The translations under genes and the position numbers were made by a program. 20,000 nucleotides of DNA, from positions 3,698,080 through 3,718,079 of the forward strand of contig CM022668.1 in the NCBI GenBank assembly GCA_012295275.1, read 5' to 3'. Source of the stretch: Chrysomallon squamiferum. Its lineage: Eukaryota; Mollusca; Gastropoda; Neomphalida; Peltospiridae. Under the pieces are notes generated by a model. The model ran no database searches. It was not told the origin of the DNA and saw only the letters and a list, made by a program, of their open reading frames with translations. Of this stretch, positions 1 to 11,370 are shown one piece after another (position 1 is the stretch's first letter; each line of letters starts with the position of its first letter).

Positions 1-126
1 GTTAGTAGTAATAGTAGTAGCAACAGCAGTAGTAAAAGTAGCAGCATTAACCAAAAATCAAATATATATATATATAAAACCAAACAAACAAAAACAAACC
101 CAAAAAAAAAAAAAAAAAAAAAAAAA
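1..126. repeat. AGT/AGC trinucleotide remnant, short (AT)n and 25-base poly(A)
   Basis: The first 46 bases are an interrupted AGT/AGC trinucleotide tract, probably cut by the window edge. A short (AT)n run follows at 61-76, then an AAAC-rich stretch, then an uninterrupted run of 25 A at 102-126. The poly(A) could be a retroposon tail, but I see no body or target-site duplication beside it, so plain simple sequence is the safer reading. Confidence 0.85.
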
Positions 127-663
127 CCTGACTGGTACTTTTTTTCTATCACATACTGAAACACAGAGACGCAACACGTCTAGAAATTTCATGCATATTC
201 TCTCACTTACAGGGGAAGCTATAACGTCGAGAACGGACACGTTGGTAATGAATTAAATGATTGCCTGATACAAAGCAATAAATACGTTTGCCAGTTTTCT
301 GTTTAGTACACCAGTTGAATTGTAAGCAAGTCGACTTCGATGCACCTAAGTGGCGATTTTGTTTTGAGAACTCTGGGTGAGATGGATTGATAGTTAATGG
401 GCAGGTATACTTAGAATATTTCTTAAAAGACTGGTAGACATTTGTTTTTGTGAAGAGCCATTTGGAACGGGTATTTAGCAGAGATATTAAATATATTTAT
501 AGAAAATATTTTGATAACAATAATATTTATTAATTTATAAATCGACTTCGTGTCGACAAACACAAGGAAAGTAATTAAAATTATTTCTTCTTCTACTTAA
601 ATAATTTCTCCTGCGAGGATAAACTACTTTAAAGCAACGCCGTTCACCTTCACGTTTGCCCTC
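127..663. other. A+T-rich sequence without a recognisable gene
   Basis: No open frame of note, no RNA gene and no repeat array is visible. A small potential hairpin with stem tcgac/gtcga and a 5-base loop lies at 542-556. The decamer gtcgacttcg at 332 shares nine bases with sequence at 542. Both are short enough to be chance. Confidence 0.6.
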
Positions 664-1703
664 ACTTCCAGGAACTTTGGTTTACAATAAGAATGTCCAT
701 TCACACGACAAGCTAAGTTTTTCCATACTTCCAGGAACTTTGGTTTACAATAAGAATGTCCATTCACACGACAAGCTAAGTTTTTCCATACTTCCAGTAA
801 CTTTGGTTTACAATAAGAATGTCCATTCACACGACAAGCTAAGTTTTTCCATACTTCCAGTAACTTTGGTTTACAATAAGAATGTCCATTCACACGACAA
901 GCTAAGTTTTTCCATACTTCCAGTAACTTTGGTTTACAATAAGAATGTCCATTCACACGACAAGCTAAGTTTTTCCATACTTCCAGTAACTTTGGTTTAC
1001 AATAAGAATGTCCATTCACACGACAAGCTAAGTTTTTCCATACTTCCAGTAACTTTGGTTTAAAATAAGAATGTCCATTCACACGACAAGCTAAGTTTTT
1101 CCATACTTCCAGTAACTTTGGTTTACAATAAGAATGTCCATTCACACGACAAGCTAAGTTTTTCCATACTTCCAGTAACTTTGGTTTACAATAAGAATGT
1201 CCATTCACACGACAAGCTAAGTTTTTCCATACTTCCAGTAACTTTGGTTTACAATAAGAATGTCCATTCACACGACAAGCTAAGTTTTTCCATACTTCCA
1301 GTAACTTTGGTTTAAAATAAGAATGTCCATTCACACGACAAGCTAAGTTTTTCCATACTTCCAGTAACTTTGGTTTTTGTCCATTCACACGACAAGCTAA
1401 GTTTTTCCATACTTCCAGTAACTTTGGTTTACAATAAGAATGTCCATTCACACGACAAGCTAAGTTTTTCCATACTTCCAGTAACTTTGGTTTACAATAA
1501 GAATGTCCATTCACACGACAAGCTAAGTTTTTCCATACTTCCAGTAACTTTGGTTTACAATAAGAATGTCCATTCACACGACAAGCTAAGTTTTTCCATA
1601 CTTCCAGTAACTTTGGTTTACAATAAGAATGTCCATTCACACGACAAGCTAAGTTTTTCCATACTTCCAGTAACTTTGGTTTAAAATAAGAATGTCTAGT
1701 CAA
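624..1703 (-). other. Open frame of 359 codons through the 63-bp minisatellite
   Basis: The minus strand is open across the whole array. It encodes a 21-residue unit that begins HSY, then C or F, continues KPKLLEVWKN and ends LACRVNG. The frame is bounded by stops at 1758 and 624. It contains no ATG at all, and its nominal start is a TTG at 1703, so it could only be expressed as an internal or terminal exon. A weak acceptor-like ttgactag sits just upstream on that strand. All variant positions change the amino acid (C to F, L to F, and HSYC to Q through the deletion) and none is synonymous, so there is no sign of selection on the protein. The plus strand is also open with a 21-residue period but is broken by TAA in the three units carrying the c-to-a change. 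I recognise no protein family. The most likely reading is non-coding minisatellite. Confidence 0.12.
664..1696. repeat. 63-bp minisatellite, about 16.5 copies
   Basis: Tandem units start with acttccag and recur every 63 bp from 664 (727, 790, 853 and so on), ending in a 34-base partial copy at 1663-1696. The copies are almost identical. I see only three kinds of variant: g instead of t after 'cttccag' in the first two units; a instead of c in 'tttacaat' in the units at 1042, 1294 and 1663; and one unit starting at 1357 that lacks 9 bp. The 63-bp period and the 9-bp deletion are both multiples of three, so frames stay open on both strands. The near identity points to recent expansion or ongoing homogenisation. 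Confidence 0.97.
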
Positions 1704-3144
1704 ACAACAAACTATGACTGTCTCAAGGTCTCTCGACGCAATCGGTTTGATGACGCGCTATATCAGACAGAAATCGTACGACAGTAACTGTGTGGTGAGA
1801 ATATTACTCAGCATTCTCTTGATGTTAGTTAACAAAATCAAAGGAAATAATTCCACAGTGTGAAATTTGATGTTTGAAAAGCGCATGCAGACTAAACAAA
1901 GTAAAAGTAAAGATGCGCGGTGTGATAAGATTTCCACTTTACGTCTCAGTCGCATCCATTAACACTGCAACGTTTTCATGAATCGACGGCTGCTGCATAT
2001 CACATTTTCATGAAGTCAGATTTGCTAAAATATTATATCAATACAGAGAAATTCACTTACCGCTAAATTTAGTTGTGTAAGATATAGATGATGTCACATT
2101 GTACATTAGCTGTTTCACTTTTACTGTGCGGCTTTGTAATGTACAGTAAACATAGTTTCAGTTTTATAATATATCTTATTTTTATATATTATTCGCATTT
2201 CTTAATACTGAAAATAATTTAACTTTATAATTTTTACTATTGAATGTATTTTGTATAATACTTATATTTGATTGTACAGTAAACAATGAATTTATATTAA
2301 TATTATTTTCAAATAGTTGTTATCTAATCATTTGCAGTTGTTAGCAGTGTAACCAGAGATTCGTTTGTTGTATAAATTCATATATATTTATGTGTTCTAT
2401 AACAATAACGTTTCACAGTGCAGTAACTTTATACATGAAATTATATTAACATTTTTGATGTATTACATTCACAATATGAAGTTTATTGTCAAAACTATTT
2501 CACAGCTGTTTCGTTTCATAGAAATACAATTGTCAATAACGCTTAATTCCTTCTTCTTGTGTAATGATTGCATTTCCTACTTGCCACTATACAAATCTAC
2601 TTCTAAACTGATTTGAATTTAAAAAGGTAGACATAAAAGTTTTCTTTAAAAAGTTGACGTTGTACACGTAAAAGAGAAATATATTTTAATTAGAGATAAA
2701 CTGTTCGTGACGTAATTTCCGTGGAAAGTACTGAAACTGATTATTTCAGTTGTCTGCCTGGCTTCTCATTCATGTTATTTTATTAATTTTAAAACTTTGA
2801 AACGATCAAGAATAAACAGGCTAAAAGCTTTTGTCATCGAAATGCCCAGATATAGTTTTATAGCCACTTAGTGAAACAATACGAGTCATATTGCTTTTGA
2901 ATTGATGCATAATTATATAGAATACATCATTTCACCCCTAAAAATAAATAATATTCATATTCTGAATTCCGTTCATCTTCTCAGAATAATAATAAAAACC
3001 CTAACTGTTGGAAAGGTATATTTCGTGTGCTTTAATACAAACAAATAAACAAACAATAATTAAGTTAAAATAAATTGAAAAATAAGAAAAATAAATATTC
3101 TGTTACAGTAAGTTTGTGTGTGAGTGTCCTTTTTCCTGATTTCA
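1697..3144. other. A+T-rich unique sequence, no gene seen
   Basis: This long stretch has short frames only and no convincing splice-bounded exon. The 13-mer tgtacagtaaaca occurs twice, near 2141 and 2274. The decamer ttttcatgaa occurs near 1973 and 2006. These may be remnants of old duplications or chance. No tRNA-like boxes, terminal inverted repeats or long homopolymers were noticed. Confidence 0.6.
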
Positions 3145-3276
3145 TAACAATAACAACAACAACAAAATAACAATAATAAGAATAAGAATACGAATAATAA
3201 TAATAATAGCAGTTGCTGTTACTGTTGTTGTTGTTGTTGATGTTGTTATAACAATATTATAATAATGATGATGATA
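3145..3276. repeat. Compound trinucleotide tract (AAC, AAT, GTT, ATG)
   Basis: AAC and AAT units run from about 3145 to 3208, followed by GTT and ATG units to 3276. The AAC run near 3152-3164 and the GTT run near 3224-3238 are reverse complements over at least 12 bases, so the tract could fold on itself. The apparent minus-strand frame here is low-complexity isoleucine and threonine and is not a gene. Confidence 0.9.
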
Positions 3277-3605
3277 GGTAACAAATACATCTTTGACAAT
3301 ACAAACATGAACGATTGAGTAGTAATATTTCTCTTCATAAATAATTCCTATAACGACCGATTTTCCTTCACTCATTCATGAACTGCTGTTTGTAGCAATG
3401 TCTGTGCGCAGAACTCTTAAATTTTACTTTTATTCATTAAAAATAAAATGTATTTGTAAATATTATGTGATATATATTATATATGAAATTTACAAGCCAG
3501 GACGAGAAAATACGTTCATTATTCCTAACAACATATGTGTATATATATAACACGATAAAAATGTTTGCGTTCACATAAAAACAAAACAAATAGAAGATTC
3601 AATCT
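3277..3605. other. A+T-rich spacer
   Basis: No gene or repeat array is visible beyond short (AT)n runs near 3471-3484 and 3538-3549. Confidence 0.55.
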
Positions 3606-3788
3606 ATGGTTTTTATATCGGGGACGGAGGTGAGTGTTAACTCAGGAGGCTTAGTTAGAACAGAGAAGGAACTGCACTCTACTGAACCCAGCTTACTCAC
3701 TGCAGCAGCGACAGCAGGTGAATACAGCTACTCAACACTGACTCTGATGACATCACCACTGTTAGCATTAACATGTATGACTCTTTAG
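3606..3788 (+). other. ATG frame of 60 codons with two donor-like sites
   Basis: A true ATG at 3606 opens a frame to TAG at 3786, preceded in frame by a TAG at 3591. The sequence is less A+T-rich than its surroundings and serine/threonine-rich. Two splice-donor matches lie inside: GAG followed by GTGAGT at 3629/3630, which would give an 8-codon first exon in phase 0, and CAG followed by GTGAAT at 3717/3718, which would give 37 codons in phase 1. The first is close to the animal donor consensus. I recognise no domain. It could be a small first coding exon or a chance frame. Confidence 0.12.
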
Positions 3789-3794
3789 AAATCT

Positions 3795-4225
3795 TACTTT
3801 TTATTTTACATACTAACGTTATTTTTTGTTTTACATCCTAACCATTATTTGTTCTGTATGTTAATATTTCTTTGTTCCTTGTTTTAAACATTCACATTTT
3901 GTATTTAATATATTAACATAACTTTGTTCTATACATTAACAATTTTTTGTTTTTATAATATTTATGTTAATAGTTCTTTGTTCTATATAGTATTTGTTTG
4001 CAGTTCTTGGTTCTATTGCTAAAAGGTCTTTCCTCACTGTTCTTTTCTCTTTTATGTTAACAATTCTTTGTTCTATGCCCTGAAAGATGGTTGTTCTATC
4101 CTAACAGGGTTTTCTTTTTGTGCTGTATGCTAAGAGTTATTTGTTCTGTGAGCTAACACTTCTTTTGCTGTATAATCTAAATGTTCTTTTTTTTTTTTTT
4201 TTTTATGTTAACATTTCTGTCTTCT
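3795..4225 (+). repeat. Decayed tandem array, roughly 25-bp unit, T-rich
   Basis: A motif close to tttgttctatatgttaacaa recurs many times at irregular spacing of about 20-30 bp. Clear examples are near 3849, 3922, 3976, 4068, 4090 and 4141. Many copies carry the gttaac hexamer or a near match. Copies differ by substitutions and short indels, so this looks like an old minisatellite that has not been homogenised, unlike the 63-bp array. A run of 18 T lies inside at 4187-4204. Confidence 0.7.
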
Positions 4226-4854
4226 GATGTGTTTTTCTTTAAACTAACAAACCTCAAGATCAGTCTTGATACTCGAGAGTTTAAAAATTACATTAAATAA
4301 ATTATCATAGTTTTTATCACTAATGATCCCTATTGTTATATTTCACTATTTCACCGCCGGAAAAAAATAAAAATAAGAAGTAAAAAATCCTTCTGCTGTA
4401 ATCAATGGTAGAAGTTCTACAAGAAACTGGAAAAAGAATTTCAGAATTAATACAGCTTCATCGCTGTCACTATGGAAATGAATCAGACTGTGTAACTTAT
4501 CTGTTTTCAACACAAATGTAAGAGAGGTTTTTAATTCTCATCTCAGTGGTTTTCTTAAGGACAACTCAGGAACTGTAAACACCGTAAAAGTAATTACTTC
4601 GGCCAATTTGCGGCGTGCATATTGGAAATGAATACCTGCATTCATGCATGACATCTTATCGTCAACGCCACTATCTGCATATTTATGCGTAATATTAACT
4701 TAACGACCCACAACTACTGACTGATGATTTCGTGAACTTTTGATTCCAGCGAACTGAAGATTTTAAACTTAGAAAATATTAATATTTTTAAGCTGTTTAA
4801 ATTATGACATCCAATATACAAGAGTATAACGTAGTCAGCTATGGTTGGATCTGT
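4226..4854. other. A+T-rich sequence, no gene seen
   Basis: No frame, array or RNA gene stands out. The part near 4590-4690 is slightly less A+T-rich but has no splice-bounded open frame that I could support. Confidence 0.55.
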
Positions 4855-5145
4855 GTCGGTTGCTATGGTTTCTTGAAGTATGGTTTACGTACAGTAATGT
4901 AATGTGTTATTGTGAGACACAGTAGCGCATGACACGTTATGACACAGTACTAAAATGATGTGATGTAGTCTGGAATGTTACAGTGTGGCATGGTATGACT
5001 GGGTATGTTAAAGTATGAAAAGTATGACGCTGTATAATAAAGAATGACATGATGCACTGCTCATGGTATGGCGAGGCATACTATGCTATGTTATACTGAT
5101 ATGGCATGGAATGACATGGCACAATATGGTATAAAGTAAAATAGT
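4855..5145 (+). repeat. Cryptic simplicity region of tatgg/catga-like pentamers
   Basis: Words such as gtatg, catgg, tatgg, gacac and aatga recur densely without strict periodicity, for example catggtatgactgggtatg near 4990 and ctatgctatgttatactg near 5080. This is the signature of a pentanucleotide-derived tract that has decayed. There is no open frame and no gene. Confidence 0.6.
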
Positions 5146-5967
<822 letters not shown>

Positions 5968-6089
5968 GACTTTATATTTAATAGAAATAATCGGCAAAAA
6001 AAAAAAGTAAATTAAATTCATCTTTTGGAAGTCTTTTTTCCAAATAAAGCTGTACTTGTCTCTCAGTTAATACAAGTGGATGAAATCTG

Positions 6090-6281
6090 ATGATAATTTT
6101 TTCGAGTACAGAGGAGTCTGAATACAGCCTCCGTATCACTCATAAATCTATAAGGTTTGAAAAACAAGCAAAGAATACACCTAGCTCTGCAAGATACTCG
6201 TCCATTCATCCCCGTGTCAGTGAGTTTAATAGAAAAGTCCGAGAGCAGATCAAAAGTTTACAGTCTGTCATATCACGTTGA
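6090..6281 (+). other. ATG frame of 63 codons; possible terminal exon from 6112
   Basis: A true ATG at 6090 opens a frame to TGA at 6279-6281. The encoded peptide is charged and of ordinary composition, with a basic C-terminal part containing SEFNRKVREQIKSLQ. An acceptor-like site (ttttttcgagtacag) ends at 6111, so a phase-1 terminal exon could start at 6112. No AATAAA follows closely. The opposite strand is also open over 6206-6484 from a true ATG. That halves the weight of either frame. I recognise no family. Confidence 0.12.
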
Positions 6282-6512
6282 TAGAGCGCGGCCATGGGTG
6301 GAGTAATGATAATAACCAGCAAGTTATCAGACAGCAACAACTGACTTGAGTGCGGCGTCAACATCTGACACACACCAAACATCTGTAGAAACTCTACAGC
6401 TCTGCCGAGAGAATACTCACTTTGTAAACCTGACTTTTTAATAGTTAAAATATTTATAACGAAATTGTAAGAAAACTTTGTCATAGTCAAATGTGTTTAT
6501 ACATACAAATAT
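6282..6512. other. Spacer between the 6.1-kb island and the 19-bp array
   Basis: Balanced base composition to about 6420, then A+T-rich. On the minus strand, an ATG frame (92 codons, start at 6484) contains an AAA-GTGAGT donor-like site near 6420 and an acceptor-like ctctcggcag. No supported gene. Confidence 0.45.
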
Positions 6513-6850
6513 AATGTACATGTATCCAGTGAATGTACATGTATCTAGTGAATATACATGTATCTAGTGAATGTACACGTATCCAGTGAATGTACACGTA
6601 TCTAGTGAATGTACAGGTATCCAGTGAATGTACACGTATCTAGTGAATGTACATGTATCCAGTGAATGTACATGTATCCAGTGAATGTACATGTATCCAG
6701 TGAATGTACATGTATCCAGTGAATGTACATGTATCCAGTGAATGTACATGTATCCAGTGAATGTACATGTATCTAGTGAATGAACATGTATCCAGTGAAT
6801 GTACATGTATCCAGTGAATGTACATGTATCCAGTGAATGTACATGTATCT
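6513..6850 (+). repeat. 19-bp minisatellite, about 17.8 copies
   Basis: The unit aatgtacatgtatccagtg recurs every 19 bp from 6513, with 17 full copies and a partial one at 6836-6850. Variants include tatct for tatcc, tacacg for tacatg, acagg and one gaacatg. Each unit contains the overlapping palindromes atgtacat and tacatgta, so every copy carries self-complementary sequence. Because 19 is not a multiple of three, the open minus-strand frames cycle through all three phases and repeat every 57 bp. Those frames are by-products, not genes. Confidence 0.97.
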
Positions 6851-6895
6851 AATCCTGAATCAGGATGGACATTACCGTTAAGACGATGATGTTTA

Positions 6896-7735
<840 letters not shown>

Positions 7736-7853
7736 GCAGAAGCAGTAGTAATAGTAGCAGTCTAGTATTAGTAGTTGCTGTAGTAGTAGTCTAGTCGTAA
7801 TAGTAAGGTATTGGTGGTGGCAGTAGTAGAAGTGGTAACAACAATAGTTTAAT

Positions 7854-7917
<64 letters not shown>

Positions 7918-8060
7918 ATAGTGGAAGCAGTAGTAATAGTAGTTGTAATGATAGTTGTAGTATTGATACACGGAGACATAGTAATTGTAATAGGAGTAGT
8001 GGTTGTAGCTGTAGTAGTTGTTGTGTAGTATTAGTAACGCTAGTAATAATGACAGTAGCA
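7736..8060 (+). repeat. AGT/AGC trinucleotide tract
   Basis: A long imperfect AGT-rich tract with a pure core: AGC units at about 7854-7872, then AGT units at about 7873-7916. The flanks carry aga, gtt and gtg interruptions. The minus-strand frames are leucine, threonine or tyrosine runs caused by the repeat. Confidence 0.93.
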
Positions 8061-8125
8061 AAAGTAGTGGTGGAATAGATAGCAGTTACCAAAACAGAGC
8101 GACAAAGAAGAGAAAGTAACATGCG

Positions 8126-8215
8126 AAAAAAAAAAAAAAAAAAAAATAGATAAAGTAATTAAAATAAATAAATAAGTAAATGGAATTTTATAAAAAATAA
8201 TAATAATAATAATAA

Positions 8216-8246
<31 letters not shown>

Positions 8247-8249
8247 AAA
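8126..8249 (+). repeat. Poly(A), AAAT, (AAT)n and (AAG)n block
   Basis: A run of 21 A at 8126-8146 is followed by AAAT-like sequence, AAT units at 8196-8217 and AAG units at about 8217-8249. Confidence 0.95.
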
Positions 8250-8415
8250 ATAGTGTACTTCTAGACCCTCAAGGTATTAAACTGAAAAATCAATCAGATG
8301 ATAATATACCATCAATCAAAGTTAATAAAAAAAAATTGATATAACGTAAATAGATTTGATGAGAAGAGTTGTGTTTTACAAAGGGGATGGACTAACCTTC
8401 ACTTTCTCGCTTTGC

Positions 8416-8656
8416 GTCTCAATACAGAACGTAAACATCAAACAAACTGAAATTCTTTACTGTCTCAATACAGAACGCAAAAATATTAAACAAACTGAAA
8501 TTCTTTACTGTCTCAATACAGAACGAAAAAAAAATTAAACAAACTGAAATTCTTTACCGTCTCAATATAGAACGTAAAAAAAATTAAACAAACTGAAATT
8601 CTTTACCGTCTCAATACAGAACGCAAAAATATTAAACAAACTGAATTTATTCACCG
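8416..8656 (+). repeat. Five-copy tandem repeat of 46-49 bp
   Basis: Units beginning gtctcaatacagaacg start at 8416, 8462, 8510, 8559 and 8608, and the array ends near 8656. Spacings are 46, 48, 49, 49 and 48 bp. Most length differences fall in the internal A-rich segment, which reads from aaacatc to aaaaaaaaa, so slippage there explains the variation. The conserved half carries aaacaaactgaaattctttac. The unequal lengths shift frame between copies, which argues against coding use. Confidence 0.93.
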
Positions 8657-9112
8657 TCGAGCAGCGCAGTGCATGGAGCACATTCTGACTGAACGAAAAG
8701 GCACTGAAGCGTATCGATTAAAATAAGGCAAGTGAAGCATGTTAAAATTTCTAGACGTCTGCAGAATTTAGACTTAGACATAGTGACACTGTCTTTAATG
8801 ATATTAACAGGCAGACAGACAGACAGACAGAGTTGGAATTCACAGACAAGGTGTTAGTTAAGTAAGGTAACGTAATAGAATGTAGACAGTCTTGCAGATA
8901 AAATTTAGTGTTCATTAAACTGACACCTCGACCCAGCACGAGTCCAGCTTGAAAAGCACGTGTTACGTTGAACGATGAAAATAGCTGAGTTAATTGAATT
9001 CTGTAAATGTGGTTAATCTGTATTAACGTTTAGAGATCCCCTCTTTCCCGAATATTGTCTATGTGCACCGTCTAACTAGACGTACATAAGATAGAGAATA
9101 TTCAAATCCTAA
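8657..9112. other. Unique sequence with a short (CAGA)n tract
   Basis: A short CAGA run of about five units lies at 8812-8830. The rest is unique A+T-rich DNA with no supported gene. The 62-codon minus-strand frame at 8751-8939 runs through the CAGA tract and looks like chance. Confidence 0.6.
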
Positions 9113-9219
9113 ATACATACATACATACATACATACATACATACATACATACATACATACATACATACATACATACATACATACATACATACATACATAC
9201 ATACATACATACATACATA
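9113..9219 (+). repeat. (ATAC)n microsatellite, about 27 copies
   Basis: An uninterrupted tetranucleotide run of 107 bases that breaks at cgtacatag on its right. Confidence 0.98.
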
Positions 9220-9522
9220 ACGTACATAGCTACGTACAAGAGAGCTGTACACTATTGTCTTCTACTGGGGTTTTTCTCGACCACACCCATCTATCCACTT
9301 CATCCCCTGTCCCCGCCTTTCACACTCCGCGTCCTCTGATATCGACACAATCAACTTCAGTAGGCAGTAAAAAATAAAGAACCATTTGCACAGACTGAAG
9401 TTATTTAACAAAAAGTATTCTGTACACACAGCCAGACACTTTGGCAGATTTGATACGGTAACTGTTCAGCGAGTATAATGGCTGGAAGCGATTTCGTCGA
9501 GGATCAAATGGATACGAAAAGG
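9220..9522. other. Unique sequence with a pyrimidine-rich segment
   Basis: The stretch 9260-9340 is C/T-rich and less A+T-rich than the window average, but no open frame or motif could be tied to it. No gene is seen. Confidence 0.5.
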
Positions 9523-9641
9523 CTATTGATTGACTAATAATGAATTTGTCCTGTCAGTGACTAAAAAAGATTTATGCGGTTCCACAAACACTAATTCATA
9601 ACTAAGGATCATCAGCCAGTTAGCGTCAGAACACAGCTCAA
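9523..9641 (-). other. Possible minus-strand terminal exon
   Basis: On the minus strand a strong acceptor-like sequence, a T-rich run then aatttcttag, ends at 9642. An open frame follows to TAG at 9523. The roughly 39-residue product contains ELCSDANWL and VEPHKSFLV and has ordinary composition, whereas the frame upstream of the acceptor is poly-phenylalanine low complexity. No ATG precedes it and no donor partner was found. I recognise no family. Chance is the default explanation. Confidence 0.1.
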
Positions 9642-9809
9642 CTAAGAAATTATCCAGTATTAAAAAAACCAGGAAAAAACAACAAAAAAAAAAGGTCCGG
9701 AAGATGTTACGACAACATTCGATCAATATAAAGAAGATGGAGGTTAAATAAAATTAAATGTATAATATATTCATAAAGGAAATTTAAGAAGATAAAACAA
9801 TTAAAGTAA

Positions 9810-9814
9810 AAAAA

Positions 9815-9895
<81 letters not shown>

Positions 9896-9923
9896 TAAAA
9901 ATAATAATAATAATAATAATAAT

Positions 9924-9954
<31 letters not shown>

Positions 9955-10020
9955 CTAATAATAATTATACATATTAATAATAAAAAGAAGAAGAAGAAGA
10001 AGAAGAAGAAAAGAAGAAAA
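9810..10020 (+). repeat. (AAAT)n, (AAT)n and (AAG)n compound tract
   Basis: AAAT units at about 9810-9845, interrupted AAT units at about 9846-9980 and AAG units at about 9985-10020. The minus-strand isoleucine-rich frame is an artefact of the tract. Confidence 0.96.
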
Positions 10021-10796
10021 ATCACACTAATAAATTATTAGAAATATGAAAAAAAGTTGAGAAAGAAATTCTTAACGACTTTGTGTTTGTGTGTCTGTGT
10101 CTATGTATATTTGGGTATGCTTGTGTGTATGGATAGGGTGTTTGTTTCTTTGATTATGTATCTTTATTTTACACAAAAACTATTTTTCACCAACCGGCGA
10201 TTTCAATCATCATTTTACCCACGTGGTTCTGAAACATGGCTGAGAAAGATGAGTAAGAACAGTTTAGGTGGAGATGTTTACTTACAGCAGTGACAACCGC
10301 CATCATCCTTGGTCTGTTTAAAAGTTTTTATGAGAAATTACGTCTAAGACTACCTGTCGAGCAGACACTACGACAACACCTCTAACTTCCAGTTCAAAAC
10401 AAGTTACTGTAAGACCATTATCAGCAGTTCTATAACATAGTAAAGATATTTCACACACTAATGTCATTCGTGCATGAATCGAGCAGAGTATTACACGATG
10501 TATAGAAATGTTGAATAAAATAACTAATGTGTAGTGTTACTGGTAGTTGTGATCAATGTTTAAGTGCAGTGGCTAGTCAAATGCGTACAAACGTACACAC
10601 ACACACACAGCACGCACAGAGTATATAAACATATGTGCATACCGAATTCAGTAATTGAAACTGATCTGTTATCTGATAAAATTAGACAAAATAAGTTTAG
10701 AATTACTTATGTAATGTTGCGGTTCTTACCGCTAGCAGATGAAAACCAGTAAAAACAATTTCAGTTTATCGTGAATGCGATTATTACAATTAAACC
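10021..10796. other. Unique sequence; minimal start/donor pair at 10236
   Basis: Mostly unique A+T-rich DNA with a short (AC)n run near 10595-10608. One detail stands out: aaacatggct at 10232 is a strong animal start context, and the frame MAEKD runs 17 bases into a GTAAGA donor-like site at 10253. This could be a tiny first coding exon, but a start context and a donor hexamer this close will also occur by chance. No TATA box or downstream partner was found. Confidence 0.3.
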
Positions 10797-10842
10797 TAAA
10801 TTAATTAATTAATTTATTTATTTATTTATTTATTTATTTAAT
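10797..10842. repeat. (AATT)/(ATTT) tetranucleotide tract
   Basis: A perfect 20-base palindrome of TAAT units at 10797-10816 runs directly into ATTT repeats to about 10842. Confidence 0.9.
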
Positions 10843-11312
10843 TGCAAATGAGAACTTTTAAAACTCGTGTTTAAACAAACATAGGTCTGATTCAAAATTA
10901 ACGCTACAAAACTGAATAACCAATTCGTTTTTTTCTTTAGCTGTCAAATTGAATTCCACGTACGTCAGCGCAGAAAACGTGACCAAACATGTAAAGTGAA
11001 TCATTTTAAACACAACATACATACGATTATAAAGCGAAGAAAAAAACAAAAACACTCAGAATACAAAACATACAACAACAACAACAACAATAGAATTAAC
11101 AGTATATAACCGCTTCCTTACGCACACCGCACTATTTCCCGTTCAAGCCAGTTGTGGCTGAATATAAAAGATCACTTGACGCTAATCTAACGATATTTCT
11201 TCTCTCACACGTGTTTAACAATAATTAAATATTATGACACGTCATCGTTGATAAAATTTGTGATGCGTGAGTTATTATTATTTATTTCACACAAAACTAA
11301 CATAATATTCAC
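10843..11312. other. A+T-rich unique sequence
   Basis: A short AAC run lies near 11071-11089. Two TATA-like elements occur, near 11103 and 11163, but neither has an initiator-like sequence at the expected distance or a coding frame after it. No gene is seen. Confidence 0.5.
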
Positions 11313-11370
11313 ATTTGAAACATACAGCACACATTATGTACATTTGAAACATACAGCACACATTATGTAC
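11313..11370 (+). repeat. Perfect 29-bp tandem duplication
   Basis: Two identical copies, 11313-11341 and 11342-11370, each running from atttgaaacatacagcac to attatgtac. They are adjacent with no spacer and no mismatch, so the duplication is recent or was conserved by conversion. Confidence 0.97.

Noticed and set aside
102-126. Poly(A) tail of a retroposed copy
   Set aside because: No gene-like or element-like body precedes it and no target-site duplication was found.
624-1703. 63-bp array as a CRISPR array
   Set aside because: Units are contiguous and identical with no unique spacers, and the surrounding DNA is eukaryotic in character.
6206-6490. 94-codon minus-strand frame opposite the 6090-6281 frame
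   Set aside because: No homology recognised, contains internal donor- and acceptor-like sites, and overlaps an equally plausible plus-strand frame.
8416-8656. 46-49 bp repeat as a CRISPR array
   Set aside because: The whole unit is repeated; the variable part is only an A-tract length difference, not a spacer.
11103-11170. TATA-type promoters near 11103 and 11163
   Set aside because: No initiator-like element at 28-32 bases and no coding frame follows.
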